From: an uncultured Lachnospiraceae bacterium
GTDB lineage: Bacteria; Bacillota; Clostridia; Lachnospirales; Lachnospiraceae
NCBI GenBank assembly: GCA_910589385.1
Contig: CAJUTU010000028.1
Location: 1 to 51,375 of the forward strand
Direction: 5' to 3'
Length of the DNA: 51,375 nucleotides
Within the stretch, counting starts at the first letter, position 1, and every line of letters starts with the position of its first letter. Under the pieces are notes generated by a model. The model had not been told where the DNA came from, did not search any database, and saw only the letters and a program-made list of their open reading frames with translations. Of this stretch, positions 7,449 through 15,167 are shown piece after piece. The position numbers and the translations under genes were made by a program.

Positions 7449-8678
7449 ATGGCGCAGGAACAGACCGCGGTAAGGCTGACGCAGCAAATGGTACAGATTG
7501 ACAGTACGAATCCGGGAAATGAGGAAGAAGGGATGAAACAGTTCCTTCTTTCTTTTGCGGAAAATCTGAAAAATGATCGTGTGGCAGTTCAAACAGAAGA
7601 AGTGCTGCCAGGCAGGCATAATGTGATGCTTTCTTTGTCTGGAAATGAAGAGAGAGCGGAGCTGGTATTTATCTGTCATATGGATACTGTTCCCGTGGGA
7701 AACGGGTGGAATGAAGAACCATTTTCAGGGGAAATTAAAGATGGCAGGCTTTATGGCCGGGGCGCCTGTGATATGAAATCCGGATTTGCCTGCGCCTTGT
7801 CTGCATTTCAAAGTGCGGTAGAATTATATCGAGAAGAAAGAATGCCAGGCCGGACGTTAAAGCTCATTGGCACAGTGGATGAAGAGGGAAATATGTCCGG
7901 TGTAGAAAAAGCGATTCAGGCCGGATGGGTAACGAAAGACAGTCTGGTGCTTGATATGGAGCCGACGAATGGAGAGATACAGGCAGCGCATAAGGGGCGT
8001 GTCTGGTTTGAAATTGCGGTAGAGGGGACTACGGCTCATGCTGCTGCACCGTGGAAAGGTGCGGATGCAATTGCAGCGATGGCAGAAGTGATTTCTTTTA
8101 TCCGAAAGGAATTTGTAAAGCTTACACATCATCCACAGATGGGGGCATCCACAGTGTCATTTGGCAGGATTTCAGGGGGAAATCAACCCTATGTGGTGTC
8201 AGAACAGTGTATGGTAACTGTGGATATGCGGCTTGTTCCGCCCTATACAAGTAAAGATGCAGAAGAAATTGTAAAAAGAGCAATCCAGTATGCACAGGCC
8301 GAAATACGTGATGTATATTCCAGAGATAAGGAGGTGCCTTCCACGACAAGACATAAAGAAAAGAATGGATCAAAGATTAAAATAACTTACCATATTACTG
8401 GAGACAGGCCTTATATTGAAATGGATGAAAACTCGGAATTGCTTATAAAGCTTTTAGATTCCTGTGAAAAGACGATTGGACATGGGGCAGAAACCGGAAT
8501 TTTTCCGGGATACACGGATACAGCGGTGATTGCAGGAAAATTAGGAAACAGAAATTGCATGTCATATGGCCCCGGTAATCTGGAACTGGCGCATAAACCG
8601 GACGAATCTGTTCCGATAGAGGATATTTTGCGCTGTGAGAAGGTTTTGAAAGAACTGATAAATGGGTTATCCGCGTAA
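7449..8678 (+). CDS. M20 family metallopeptidase (ArgE/DapE/ACY1 type)
   Basis: A 409-residue zinc-dependent amidohydrolase of the M20 family, full length. Metal-binding and catalytic residues are visible: HMDT (77-80), GRGACDMKSG with Asp108, and the catalytic/metal Glu pair in DEEGN (144-148). A later MEPT supplies another metal ligand. The middle dimerisation domain contains GTTAHAA. Likely substrates are N-acyl amino acids or dipeptides, but the sequence does not distinguish N-acetylornithine, succinyl-diaminopimelate or peptide substrates, so no symbol is given. The start at 7449 is 3 bases after the hemW stop, with GGAGG (7428-7432) rather far upstream. Probably co-transcribed with lepA-hemW. 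Confidence 0.88.
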   Translation: MAQEQTAVRLTQQMVQIDSTNPGNEEEGMKQFLLSFAENLKNDRVAVQTEEVLPGRHNVMLSLSGNEERAELVFICHMDTVPVGNGWNEEPFSGEIKDGRLYGRGACDMKSGFACALSAFQSAVELYREERMPGRTLKLIGTVDEEGNMSGVEKAIQAGWVTKDSLVLDMEPTNGEIQAAHKGRVWFEIAVEGTTAHAAAPWKGADAIAAMAEVISFIRKEFVKLTHHPQMGASTVSFGRISGGNQPYVVSEQCMVTVDMRLVPPYTSKDAEEIVKRAIQYAQAEIRDVYSRDKEVPSTTRHKEKNGSKIKITYHITGDRPYIEMDENSELLIKLLDSCEKTIGHGAETGIFPGYTDTAVIAGKLGNRNCMSYGPGNLELAHKPDESVPIEDILRCEKVLKELINGLSA

Positions 8679-8683
8679 GATTA

Positions 8684-8716
8684 CCGGCTGTTTCAGACTT
8701 TTTCTGAAACAGCCGG
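8684..8716. terminator. 13-bp perfect hairpin between convergent genes
   Basis: CCGGCTGTTTCAG (8684-8696) and CTGAAACAGCCGG (8704-8716) form a perfect 13-bp stem with a 7-base loop. It begins 6 bases after the peptidase stop and faces the convergent chromate transporter genes. Neither side has a T-run, so it may act as an mRNA 3' end stabiliser or a weak two-way terminator rather than a classical intrinsic one. Confidence 0.55.
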
Positions 8717-8770
8717 GTGTCAGTAAATCATAGGATGATTTAGAAAGCCCTGTTTCCGGCCACATGAAGA

Positions 8771-9325
8771 TCATAGACGGAATAAGATTCCCAATACGGC
8801 TCCGCATCCAATCCAGAGGATTGGATGGAGCTTTTTTAATGGCTTCCATTGCAGCAGTAAAAAAATCACAAGACAGATTCCCATAGAAGAGTAGTGGAAT
8901 ACCGGCTTAGGAGCCGATAAATCGGCAAACGTAATGACAGCAATCTGCCAGATGGCATATCCGATGAGTGCCGCGATCATCGGACGGATGCCGTAAAATG
9001 CATATCGTACATACTTGTTTTCGCTGAAATCAGACATAAATTTTGCGATTATGACAATGATAATAATAGCAGGAGAAACCAGGCTTAACGTTGCCAGCAC
9101 AGCACCTGGGATCCCGGCGGCATGGAAACCAGCATAGGTTGCCATATTGATGCCGATAGGTCCTGGCGTGCTTTCGCTGATAGCGATCATGTCAGCCAGT
9201 TCACCGGCAGTGAACCAGGGGTACTTCTCTGCCAATTCCATTAGAAATGGAACTGTCGCCATGCCTCCGCCGATAGAAAATAAACCGATTTTAAAAAATT
9301 CGATAAACAGAGTCAGATAGATCAT
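8771..9325 (-). CDS. Chromate transporter, second half protein
   Basis: A 184-residue membrane protein of the CHR family (short-chain type), in which two half-size proteins together form the transporter. The family motif GGGMATVPFL is near residue 20, followed by TPGPIGINMATYAG and several hydrophobic segments ending in a final helix. Short-chain pairs export chromate in Bacillus; in gut anaerobes the natural substrate is not known. It overlaps the upstream partner gene by 4 bases (9322-9325), so the two are translationally coupled. Confidence 0.88.
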   Translation of the reverse strand: MIYLTLFIEFFKIGLFSIGGGMATVPFLMELAEKYPWFTAGELADMIAISESTPGPIGINMATYAGFHAAGIPGAVLATLSLVSPAIIIIVIIAKFMSDFSENKYVRYAFYGIRPMIAALIGYAIWQIAVITFADLSAPKPVFHYSSMGICLVIFLLLQWKPLKKLHPILWIGCGAVLGILFRL

Positions 9326-9867
9326 GATTTCGCCTTCTCCCTTCTTATATTAATGCCGATTCCGGCCAGTGCCGCGCAGACCACCAGCAAAATGGTTGGA
9401 ATGGGAGAAAACGTGGCGAGAAGAAATCCGGATAAAAATATAAGAGCGCCGAGATGGTCTTTTACTCCGGCTTTAGCCAGGGAGACCACAGTATTGAGCA
9501 TGAGTGCGCAGACTGCGACCCGGATGCCGGATAATGCGTGGATAACCATCGGTTCTGTGATAAAACGGTTTAATATGGTAGCAACCAGAGTGATGATGAT
9601 CAAGGATGGGGTTACCATTCCCAGAGTGCCGCAGATCCCGCCGCAGATCCCGGCCTGTTCATAACCGATATAAGTAGAAGTATTGACTGCGATAATACCG
9701 GGGGTGCACTGGCCGATGGCATAGATGTCAAGCAGCTCTTCCTCTGTAGACCAGCCTTTTTTCTCCACGACTTCTTTTTTCAGCATAGGCAGCATCGCCA
9801 TGCCGCCGCCGAAGGTCAGGCCTCCTATCCGGAGAAATGTGATGTAGAGTTCCCATAGTTTCTTCAT
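9322..9867 (-). CDS. Chromate transporter, first half protein
   Basis: A 181-residue CHR-family membrane protein, the first gene of the minus-strand pair. Its GGLTFGGGMAMLPML near residue 17 and CTPGIIAVNTSTYIGY near residue 53 correspond to the same motifs in the partner, as expected from ancestral duplication. A good ribosome binding site (GGAGG, complement of 9877-9884 region) precedes the ATG at 9867. Likely functions as a heterodimer with the product of 8771-9325 in the cytoplasmic membrane. Substrate beyond the family name is inference. Confidence 0.88.
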   Translation of the reverse strand: MKKLWELYITFLRIGGLTFGGGMAMLPMLKKEVVEKKGWSTEEELLDIYAIGQCTPGIIAVNTSTYIGYEQAGICGGICGTLGMVTPSLIIITLVATILNRFITEPMVIHALSGIRVAVCALMLNTVVSLAKAGVKDHLGALIFLSGFLLATFSPIPTILLVVCAALAGIGINIRREKAKS

Positions 9868-9927
9868 AATACTTTTGCCTCCTGTTGTAATAAAAAATTC
9901 TGAAGGTAATTATTTTATCTGGAATTT

Positions 9928-9956
9928 ATATTACGATATTTTCTAGAATATGGCAA
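9928..9956 (-). promoter_or_regulatory. Candidate promoter for the chromate transporter pair
   Basis: On the minus strand TTGCCA (9956-9951) and TAATAT (9933-9928) are 17 bases apart, about 60 bases upstream of the first gene. The spacer contains the palindrome TTCTAGAA (9940-9947), a possible operator; no regulator gene is adjacent. Confidence 0.4.
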
Positions 9957-10002
9957 GGGATATTATGGATGGCAAAAATTGATAAAAAATATATAAAGTG
10001 TG

Positions 10003-10031
10003 TTGACAAACCGAAATCAAGGTGCTATCTT
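10003..10031 (+). promoter_or_regulatory. Promoter of the hrcA operon
   Basis: A consensus TTGACA (10003-10008) and TATCTT (10026-10031), 17 bases apart, place the transcription start near 10038, just before the CIRCE element. This is the usual vegetative promoter of HrcA-controlled chaperone operons. Confidence 0.8.
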
Positions 10032-10046
10032 ATTATACGTAAGGTG

Positions 10047-10073
10047 TTAGCACTCAAACCAATAGAGTGCTAA
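10047..10073 (+). promoter_or_regulatory. CIRCE operator (HrcA binding site)
   Basis: TTAGCACTC (10047-10055), nine bases, then GAGTGCTAA (10065-10073): a perfect match to the CIRCE consensus. It lies in the 5' untranslated region of the hrcA-grpE-dnaK-dnaJ operon, so HrcA represses its own operon. Heat releases HrcA and induces the genes. Confidence 0.98.
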
Positions 10074-10114
10074 TAGAGAAAAGTAAAGCCCGGAGGATAG
10101 AAAGGAGGAAGATG

Positions 10115-11161
10115 ATGGCAGAGATGGAGTTAAGTGAGAGAAAGCACACCATATTACGTGCTATCATCCAGAACTATCTGGAGACCGGAGAACCGGTTGG
10201 GTCCAGGACCCTTTCGAAGTCCACGGACTTGGAATTAAGTTCTGCAACAATCCGCAACGAGATGGCAGATTTGGAGGATTTAGGTTATATATTCCAGCCA
10301 CACACTTCTGCAGGACGGATTCCTTCAGACAAGGGATACCGGCTTTATGTGGATATGCTGATGCAGGATAAGGAGCAGGAGCTGGAAGAACTCAAAAGCG
10401 TGATGCTTGAGAAGACAGACCGTGTAGAAAAGGTATTGAAGCAGGCTGCAAAGGTATTGGCAGCGAACACCAATTATGCAACCATGGTGTCGTCACCTGT
10501 GAACCGGAGGAATACCCTTAAGTTCATCCAATTGTCCCAGGTAGACGCTGAACAGATCGTGGCAGTGATCGTGATGGGCGGCAATATGATCAAGAACAAG
10601 ATCATCCAGGTGGGAGATATGCTCAGCAATGAGACCTTATTGAAGCTGAATATGCTGTTGAATACCACATTGAATGGGATGTCCATTGAGGAGATTAATT
10701 TAGGCCTGATCGCCAGACTAAAAGAGGAGGCGGGAATCCACAGCCAGGTCATCAGTGATGTGCTGGATGCCGTGGCAGATATCATCCAGGTAGAGGATGA
10801 TATGGAAATCTACACAAGTGGGACAACGAATATTTTCAAGTATCCGGAGCTCAGCGATAAGCAGAGTGCGCAGGAGATCATCAATGCATTTGAGGAGAAG
10901 CAGCAGCTTGCAGATCTGGTGACAGAGACTTTAGCCAGTGAAGAGAATCATGGAATTCAAGTCTATATCGGTGATGAAGCACCGGTGAAGACGATGCGTG
11001 ACTGCAGCGTCGTCACAGCAACCTATGAGCTGGGGGATGGGATGAAAGGAACCATTGGGATCATCGGCCCCAAGCGGATGGATTATGAACATGTTATGAA
11101 GACACTGAAAACTCTCCAAAGTGAGTTGGATGCAATCAATAATAAAAATTCGGATGGATAG
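10115..11161 (+). CDS. hrcA: Heat-inducible transcription repressor HrcA
   Basis: HrcA, about 348 residues, with an N-terminal winged helix (ERKHTILRAIIQNYLETGEP; TIRNEMADLEDLGYI recognition region; PHTSAGRIPSDKGYR wing), then a GAF-like dimerisation domain. It represses class I heat-shock genes at CIRCE and depends on GroEL for folding. The start at 10115 was chosen because AGGAGG (10103-10108) is 6 bases upstream; ATG 10112 is 3 bases closer and less likely, and the GTG at 10067 lies inside CIRCE and is not credible. First gene of the operon; overlaps the region before grpE. Confidence 0.96.
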   Translation: MAEMELSERKHTILRAIIQNYLETGEPVGSRTLSKSTDLELSSATIRNEMADLEDLGYIFQPHTSAGRIPSDKGYRLYVDMLMQDKEQELEELKSVMLEKTDRVEKVLKQAAKVLAANTNYATMVSSPVNRRNTLKFIQLSQVDAEQIVAVIVMGGNMIKNKIIQVGDMLSNETLLKLNMLLNTTLNGMSIEEINLGLIARLKEEAGIHSQVISDVLDAVADIIQVEDDMEIYTSGTTNIFKYPELSDKQSAQEIINAFEEKQQLADLVTETLASEENHGIQVYIGDEAPVKTMRDCSVVTATYELGDGMKGTIGIIGPKRMDYEHVMKTLKTLQSELDAINNKNSDG

Positions 11162-11174
11162 GAAGGTGAAGCCG

Positions 11175-11870
11175 GTGGAGGAAAAGAGAAGCAAGGAAGA
11201 CATGGTAAAAGAGGCTGTAGAAGAAGCAAAGGCGAAAGCAGAGCAGGCGGCTTGTGAAGCAGAAGAGGATACCTCTGAGGTGGAAGAAGCAATAGAAGAT
11301 ACCCAGGAGGAACCGGAAGGAGCGGACACCGCAGAAGATGAGGAATTGAAAGACCCAAAGGAAGAGTCCGGTGAAGGAGATCCGGATGGGGAGAAGAAGA
11401 GCAGGAAGCTTTTCGGAAAGAAAAATAAGAAGGATAAAAAAGACGAGAAAATCGAAGAACTGACGGATCGTCTGACCAGGCAGATGGCAGAGTTTGATAA
11501 CTTCCGCAAGCGTACGGATAAGGAGAAATCCCAGATGTACGAGATAGGCGCGAAAGATATCATAAATAAAATTCTTCCGGTCGTGGATAATTTTGAGCGC
11601 GGCCTGGCAGGTGTGCCGGAGGAAGAAAAGAATAATCCATTCATAGAGGGGATGGATAAGATTTATAAGCAGTTGATGACTACATTGGAAGAGGTTGGTG
11701 TAAAGCCGATCGAAGCAGTGGGCCAGGAATTCAACCCCGATTTCCACAATGCAGTGATGCATGTGGAGGACGAGGAGCTGGGCGAGAATGTAATAGCTGA
11801 GGAATTCCAGAAAGGATACACTTACCGCGACAGTGTCGTAAGGCACAGCATGGTAAAAGTAGCGAATTAG
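11175..11870 (+). CDS. grpE: Nucleotide exchange factor GrpE
   Basis: GrpE, 231 residues, the exchange factor that releases ADP from DnaK. A long acidic, low-complexity N-terminus (to about residue 85) is followed by the coiled-coil dimerisation helices (IEELTDRLTRQMAEFDNFRK) and the C-terminal beta domain (GVKPIEAVGQEFNP; HNAVMHVED; VVRHSMVKV). The N-terminal acidic stretch is longer than in E. coli. I chose GTG 11175 because AGGAAGG (11160-11166) lies 8 bases upstream; ATG 11154, overlapping the hrcA stop, has no ribosome binding site but is possible. Confidence 0.95.
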   Translation: MEEKRSKEDMVKEAVEEAKAKAEQAACEAEEDTSEVEEAIEDTQEEPEGADTAEDEELKDPKEESGEGDPDGEKKSRKLFGKKNKKDKKDEKIEELTDRLTRQMAEFDNFRKRTDKEKSQMYEIGAKDIINKILPVVDNFERGLAGVPEEEKNNPFIEGMDKIYKQLMTTLEEVGVKPIEAVGQEFNPDFHNAVMHVEDEELGENVIAEEFQKGYTYRDSVVRHSMVKVAN

Positions 11871-11910
11871 TTATATTGAATGATTTTACAAAAAACAGGA
11901 GGAATTGATC

Positions 11911-13776
11911 ATGGGAAAAATCATAGGTATTGACTTGGGTACAACAAACAGTTGTGTTGCTGTAATGGAAGGCGGACAGCCGACAGTTATCGCAAATACA
12001 GAGGGCGCAAGAACTACACCGTCTGTAGTGGCATTTACAAAGACAGGAGAACGTCTGGTAGGTGAGCCTGCAAAGCGTCAGGCAGTTACGAATGCTGATA
12101 AGACGATTTCATCTATTAAGCGTGAGATGGGTACAGACTACAAAGTATCGATTGATGACAAGAGATATTCTCCTCAGGAAATTTCAGCAATGATCCTCCA
12201 GAAGATGAAAGCAGACGCAGAAGGGTATCTGGGAGAAAAGGTAACAGAGGCTGTTATCACTGTCCCGGCATATTTTAATGATGCTCAGCGTCAGGCTACA
12301 AAGGATGCAGGTAAGATTGCGGGACTGGATGTAAAGCGTATCATCAATGAGCCGACGGCAGCAGCCCTTGCATATGGCCTGGACAATGAAAAAGAGCAGA
12401 AGATCATGGTATACGACTTGGGCGGCGGTACTTTCGACGTATCTATCATTGAGATTGGCGACGGTGTCATTGAAGTACTTTCCACAGCAGGAAATAACAG
12501 GCTGGGCGGCGATGACTTTGACCAGAAGATTACAGATTATATGCTGTCTGATTTCAAATCAAAAGAGGGCGTAGACTTATCCAATGACAAGATGGCCCTG
12601 CAGAGATTAAAAGAAGCAGCAGAAAAGGCGAAGAAAGAACTGTCTTCCGCGACAACAACCAATATCAACCTTCCGTTCATCACGGCAACATCAGAAGGGC
12701 CGAAGCATTTTGATATGAACCTGACAAGGGCAAAATTCGACGAACTGACACATGACCTGGTAGAAAAGACAGCAGAGCCGGTAAGACGTGCGTTGTCTGA
12801 TGCAGGCATTACAGCTTCTGAACTGGGCCAGGTGCTCCTAGTAGGCGGCTCTACCCGTATCCCGGCGGTACAGGAGGAAGTAAAGCGCCTGACAGGAAAA
12901 GAGCCAAGCAAATCCTTAAATCCAGATGAATGCGTTGCTTTGGGAGCTTCTGTGCAGGGCGGTAAGCTGGCAGGAGATGCGGGCGCAGGCGATATCCTTC
13001 TGTTAGACGTGACTCCATTGTCTCTGTCCATTGAGACCATGGGGGGAGTTGCTACCAGGCTGATCGAGAGAAACACAACGATTCCGACAAAGAAGAGCCA
13101 GGTATTCTCTACAGCAGCAGATAATCAGACAGCCGTTGATATCAATGTTGTACAGGGTGAGAGACAGTTTGCAAGAGATAATAAATCTCTGGGACAGTTC
13201 CGTCTGGACGGAATCCCGCCGGCTCCACGTGGAATCCCACAGATTGAAGTTACGTTCGACATTGATGCCAATGGTATCGTAAACGTATCTGCAAAAGACC
13301 TGGGAACAGGAAAAGAGCAGCATATCACGATTACAGCAGGTTCCAATATGTCAGATGAAGATATCGACAAGGCAGTAAAAGAAGCAGCAGCGTTTGAGGC
13401 GCAGGACAAGAAGCGTAAAGAAGCGATTGATGCAAGGAATGAAGCAGATTCTATGGTATTCCAGACAGAAAAAGCAATCAAGGAAGTCGGCGATAAGCTG
13501 GATGCAGCAGACAAAGCCGCAGTAGAAGCTGACTGCCAGGCATTGAAGGATATCCTTGCGAAGTCTGCACCAGAAGAGACGACAGACGCGCAGGTTGCTG
13601 AAATCAAGGCGGCAAAAGAGAAATTGATGGAAAGCGCACAGAAACTGTTTACAAAGATGTATGAGCAGGCAGGAGCAGCAGGTGCCGCAGGAGATGGCCC
13701 AATGCCAGAGGCAGGCCCGGCGCCGGACGGATTCCAGGGTGATGACGTAGTAGACGGAGATTATAAAGAAGTTTAA
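11911..13776 (+). CDS. dnaK: Chaperone protein DnaK (Hsp70)
   Basis: DnaK, 621 residues, full length. ATPase motifs are complete (IGIDLGTTNSCVAV at the start; VPAYFNDAQRQATKDAG; VYDLGGGTFDVSI; LLVGGSTRIP), followed by the interdomain linker LLLDVTPLSLSIETMGG and the substrate-binding domain with lid helices. It lacks the loop typical of Gram-negative DnaK, as in other Gram-positives. ATG 11911 is preceded by AGGAGG (11897-11902). It ends in a Gly/Ala/Pro-rich acidic tail. Acts with DnaJ and GrpE to fold and protect proteins during heat stress. Confidence 0.98.
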   Translation: MGKIIGIDLGTTNSCVAVMEGGQPTVIANTEGARTTPSVVAFTKTGERLVGEPAKRQAVTNADKTISSIKREMGTDYKVSIDDKRYSPQEISAMILQKMKADAEGYLGEKVTEAVITVPAYFNDAQRQATKDAGKIAGLDVKRIINEPTAAALAYGLDNEKEQKIMVYDLGGGTFDVSIIEIGDGVIEVLSTAGNNRLGGDDFDQKITDYMLSDFKSKEGVDLSNDKMALQRLKEAAEKAKKELSSATTTNINLPFITATSEGPKHFDMNLTRAKFDELTHDLVEKTAEPVRRALSDAGITASELGQVLLVGGSTRIPAVQEEVKRLTGKEPSKSLNPDECVALGASVQGGKLAGDAGAGDILLLDVTPLSLSIETMGGVATRLIERNTTIPTKKSQVFSTAADNQTAVDINVVQGERQFARDNKSLGQFRLDGIPPAPRGIPQIEVTFDIDANGIVNVSAKDLGTGKEQHITITAGSNMSDEDIDKAVKEAAAFEAQDKKRKEAIDARNEADSMVFQTEKAIKEVGDKLDAADKAAVEADCQALKDILAKSAPEETTDAQVAEIKAAKEKLMESAQKLFTKMYEQAGAAGAAGDGPMPEAGPAPDGFQGDDVVDGDYKEV

Positions 13777-13794
13777 GGAAGTTTTTCATAGCAT

Positions 13795-13826
13795 CCAGGC
13801 CAGCTGTATAGTTACAGCTGACCTGG
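13795..13826 (+). terminator. Stem-loop between dnaK and dnaJ
   Basis: CCAGGCCAGCTGTA (13795-13808) pairs with TACAGCTGACCTGG (13813-13826) with one mismatch and a 4-base loop. No immediate T-run follows (only TTTT at 13837-13840), so it more likely attenuates or marks mRNA processing, lowering dnaJ expression relative to dnaK, than stops transcription fully. Confidence 0.6.
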
Positions 13827-13876
13827 ACAGTTATGGTTTTCCATATGTAACATAAACAGATGAAAGGTAGATTATT

Positions 13877-15058
13877 ATGGCAGAGTCAAAGAGAGATTAT
13901 TACGAGGTGCTCGGCGTAGGTAAGGATGCTGATGATGGGGCGATAAAAAAAGCATATCGTGTTCTGGCGAAGAAATATCATCCCGATATGAATCCGGGTG
14001 ACGCAGATGCAGAAAAGAAGTTTAAAGAGGCATCGGAAGCGTATGCAGTACTGAGTGATCCGGAAAAACGCCGCCAGTATGATCAGTTTGGGCACGCAGC
14101 ATTTGAAGGAGGCGCCGGCGGAGCAGGAGGCTTCGGTGGGTTTGACTTCAGCGGTGCGGATTTCAGTGATATTTTTGGAGATATTTTCGGAGATTTGTTT
14201 GGAGGAAGCAGAAGAGGCGGCCGTGCCGGCAATGGCCCTATGAGAGGAGCCAATATCCGTAAGAGTATCCGCATTACTTTCGAAGAAGCAATCTCTGGCT
14301 GTGAAAAGGAACTGGAACTGATATTAAAGGATTCCTGTACAGCATGTAACGGTACAGGGGCGAAGCCGGGGACCTCTCCGGAGACCTGTTCAAAATGCGG
14401 CGGAAAAGGGCAGGTGGTCTATGCTTCACAGTCTTTTTTTGGAACGGTACAGAATGTACAGACCTGTCCAAACTGCGGCGGTTCCGGTAAGGTGATCAAA
14501 GAGAAATGTTCTTCCTGTTCCGGTACGGGGTATACATCCAGTAAAAAGAAGATCCAGGTGACAATCCCGGCCGGGATTGATAACGGACAGAGTGTCCGGA
14601 TCCGTGAGAAAGGGGAACCAGGTTTGAATGGAGGGCCAAGGGGAGACCTGCTGGTAGAAGTGAATGTATCAAGACATCCGATCTTCCAGCGTCAGGATAT
14701 GCATATTTTCTCCACAGTGCCGATTTCTTTTGCACAGGCTGCGCTAGGCGGTGATATCAGGGTTGCAACCGTAGACGGTGAGGTCATTTACACAGTGAAG
14801 CCTGGAACCAAGACAGATACGAAGGTCCGCTTAAAAGGAAAAGGCGTACCGTCTCTGCGGGACTCCAGAGTAAGAGGTGACCATTATGTTACATTGGTGA
14901 TCCAGACGCCGGATAAGCTGAGTCCTGAAGCGAAGGAAGCCCTGCGCAAATTTGATCTGCTTGCAGGAAATACGCTGAATCAAAAAGTGGAAGAGGAAAA
15001 AGGGAAAGGAAAAAAAAGAGGATTTAAGAGCATTGTAAAGGATGTTTTTGAAGAGTGA
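13877..15058 (+). CDS. dnaJ: Chaperone protein DnaJ (Hsp40)
   Basis: DnaJ, 393 residues, type A. The J domain holds the HPD triad (35-37) that stimulates DnaK ATPase; next come a Gly/Phe-rich segment (about 75-115), four zinc-binding repeats (CTACNGTG, CSKCGGKG, CPNCGGSG, CSSCSGTG), two beta-barrel substrate domains, and a basic C-terminal tail. AAAGG (13862-13866) is a modest ribosome binding site before ATG 13877. Last gene of the HrcA operon, closed by a strong terminator. Confidence 0.98.
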   Translation: MAESKRDYYEVLGVGKDADDGAIKKAYRVLAKKYHPDMNPGDADAEKKFKEASEAYAVLSDPEKRRQYDQFGHAAFEGGAGGAGGFGGFDFSGADFSDIFGDIFGDLFGGSRRGGRAGNGPMRGANIRKSIRITFEEAISGCEKELELILKDSCTACNGTGAKPGTSPETCSKCGGKGQVVYASQSFFGTVQNVQTCPNCGGSGKVIKEKCSSCSGTGYTSSKKKIQVTIPAGIDNGQSVRIREKGEPGLNGGPRGDLLVEVNVSRHPIFQRQDMHIFSTVPISFAQAALGGDIRVATVDGEVIYTVKPGTKTDTKVRLKGKGVPSLRDSRVRGDHYVTLVIQTPDKLSPEAKEALRKFDLLAGNTLNQKVEEEKGKGKKRGFKSIVKDVFEE

Positions 15059-15085
15059 TACCATATTTCAGTTAGTCTTATTACG

Positions 15086-15146
15086 GCCTGTAGACTGCTG
15101 CTTTTGGCTGAGACGCCAATCAACAGCAGTCTACAGGCTGTTTTTT
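15086..15146 (+). terminator. Intrinsic terminator of the hrcA-dnaJ operon
   Basis: GCCTGTAGACTGCTG (15086-15100) and CAGCAGTCTACAGGC (15124-15138) form a perfect 15-bp stem. A smaller stem, TTGGC/GCCAA, sits inside the loop. Two bases after the stem come six T (15141-15146). It also stands between convergent operons. Confidence 0.92.
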
Positions 15147-15167
15147 AGAAAATATGTTCTGTCTGAT

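Noticed and set aside
10067..10114. Earlier GTG start of hrcA
   Set aside because: The codon lies within CIRCE and would precede the AGGAGG site that fits ATG 10115.
10931..11846. Long minus-strand frames, Ser/Phe/Leu-rich
   Set aside because: They are opposite the acidic low-complexity start of grpE and reflect its GAA/GAG/AAG codons.
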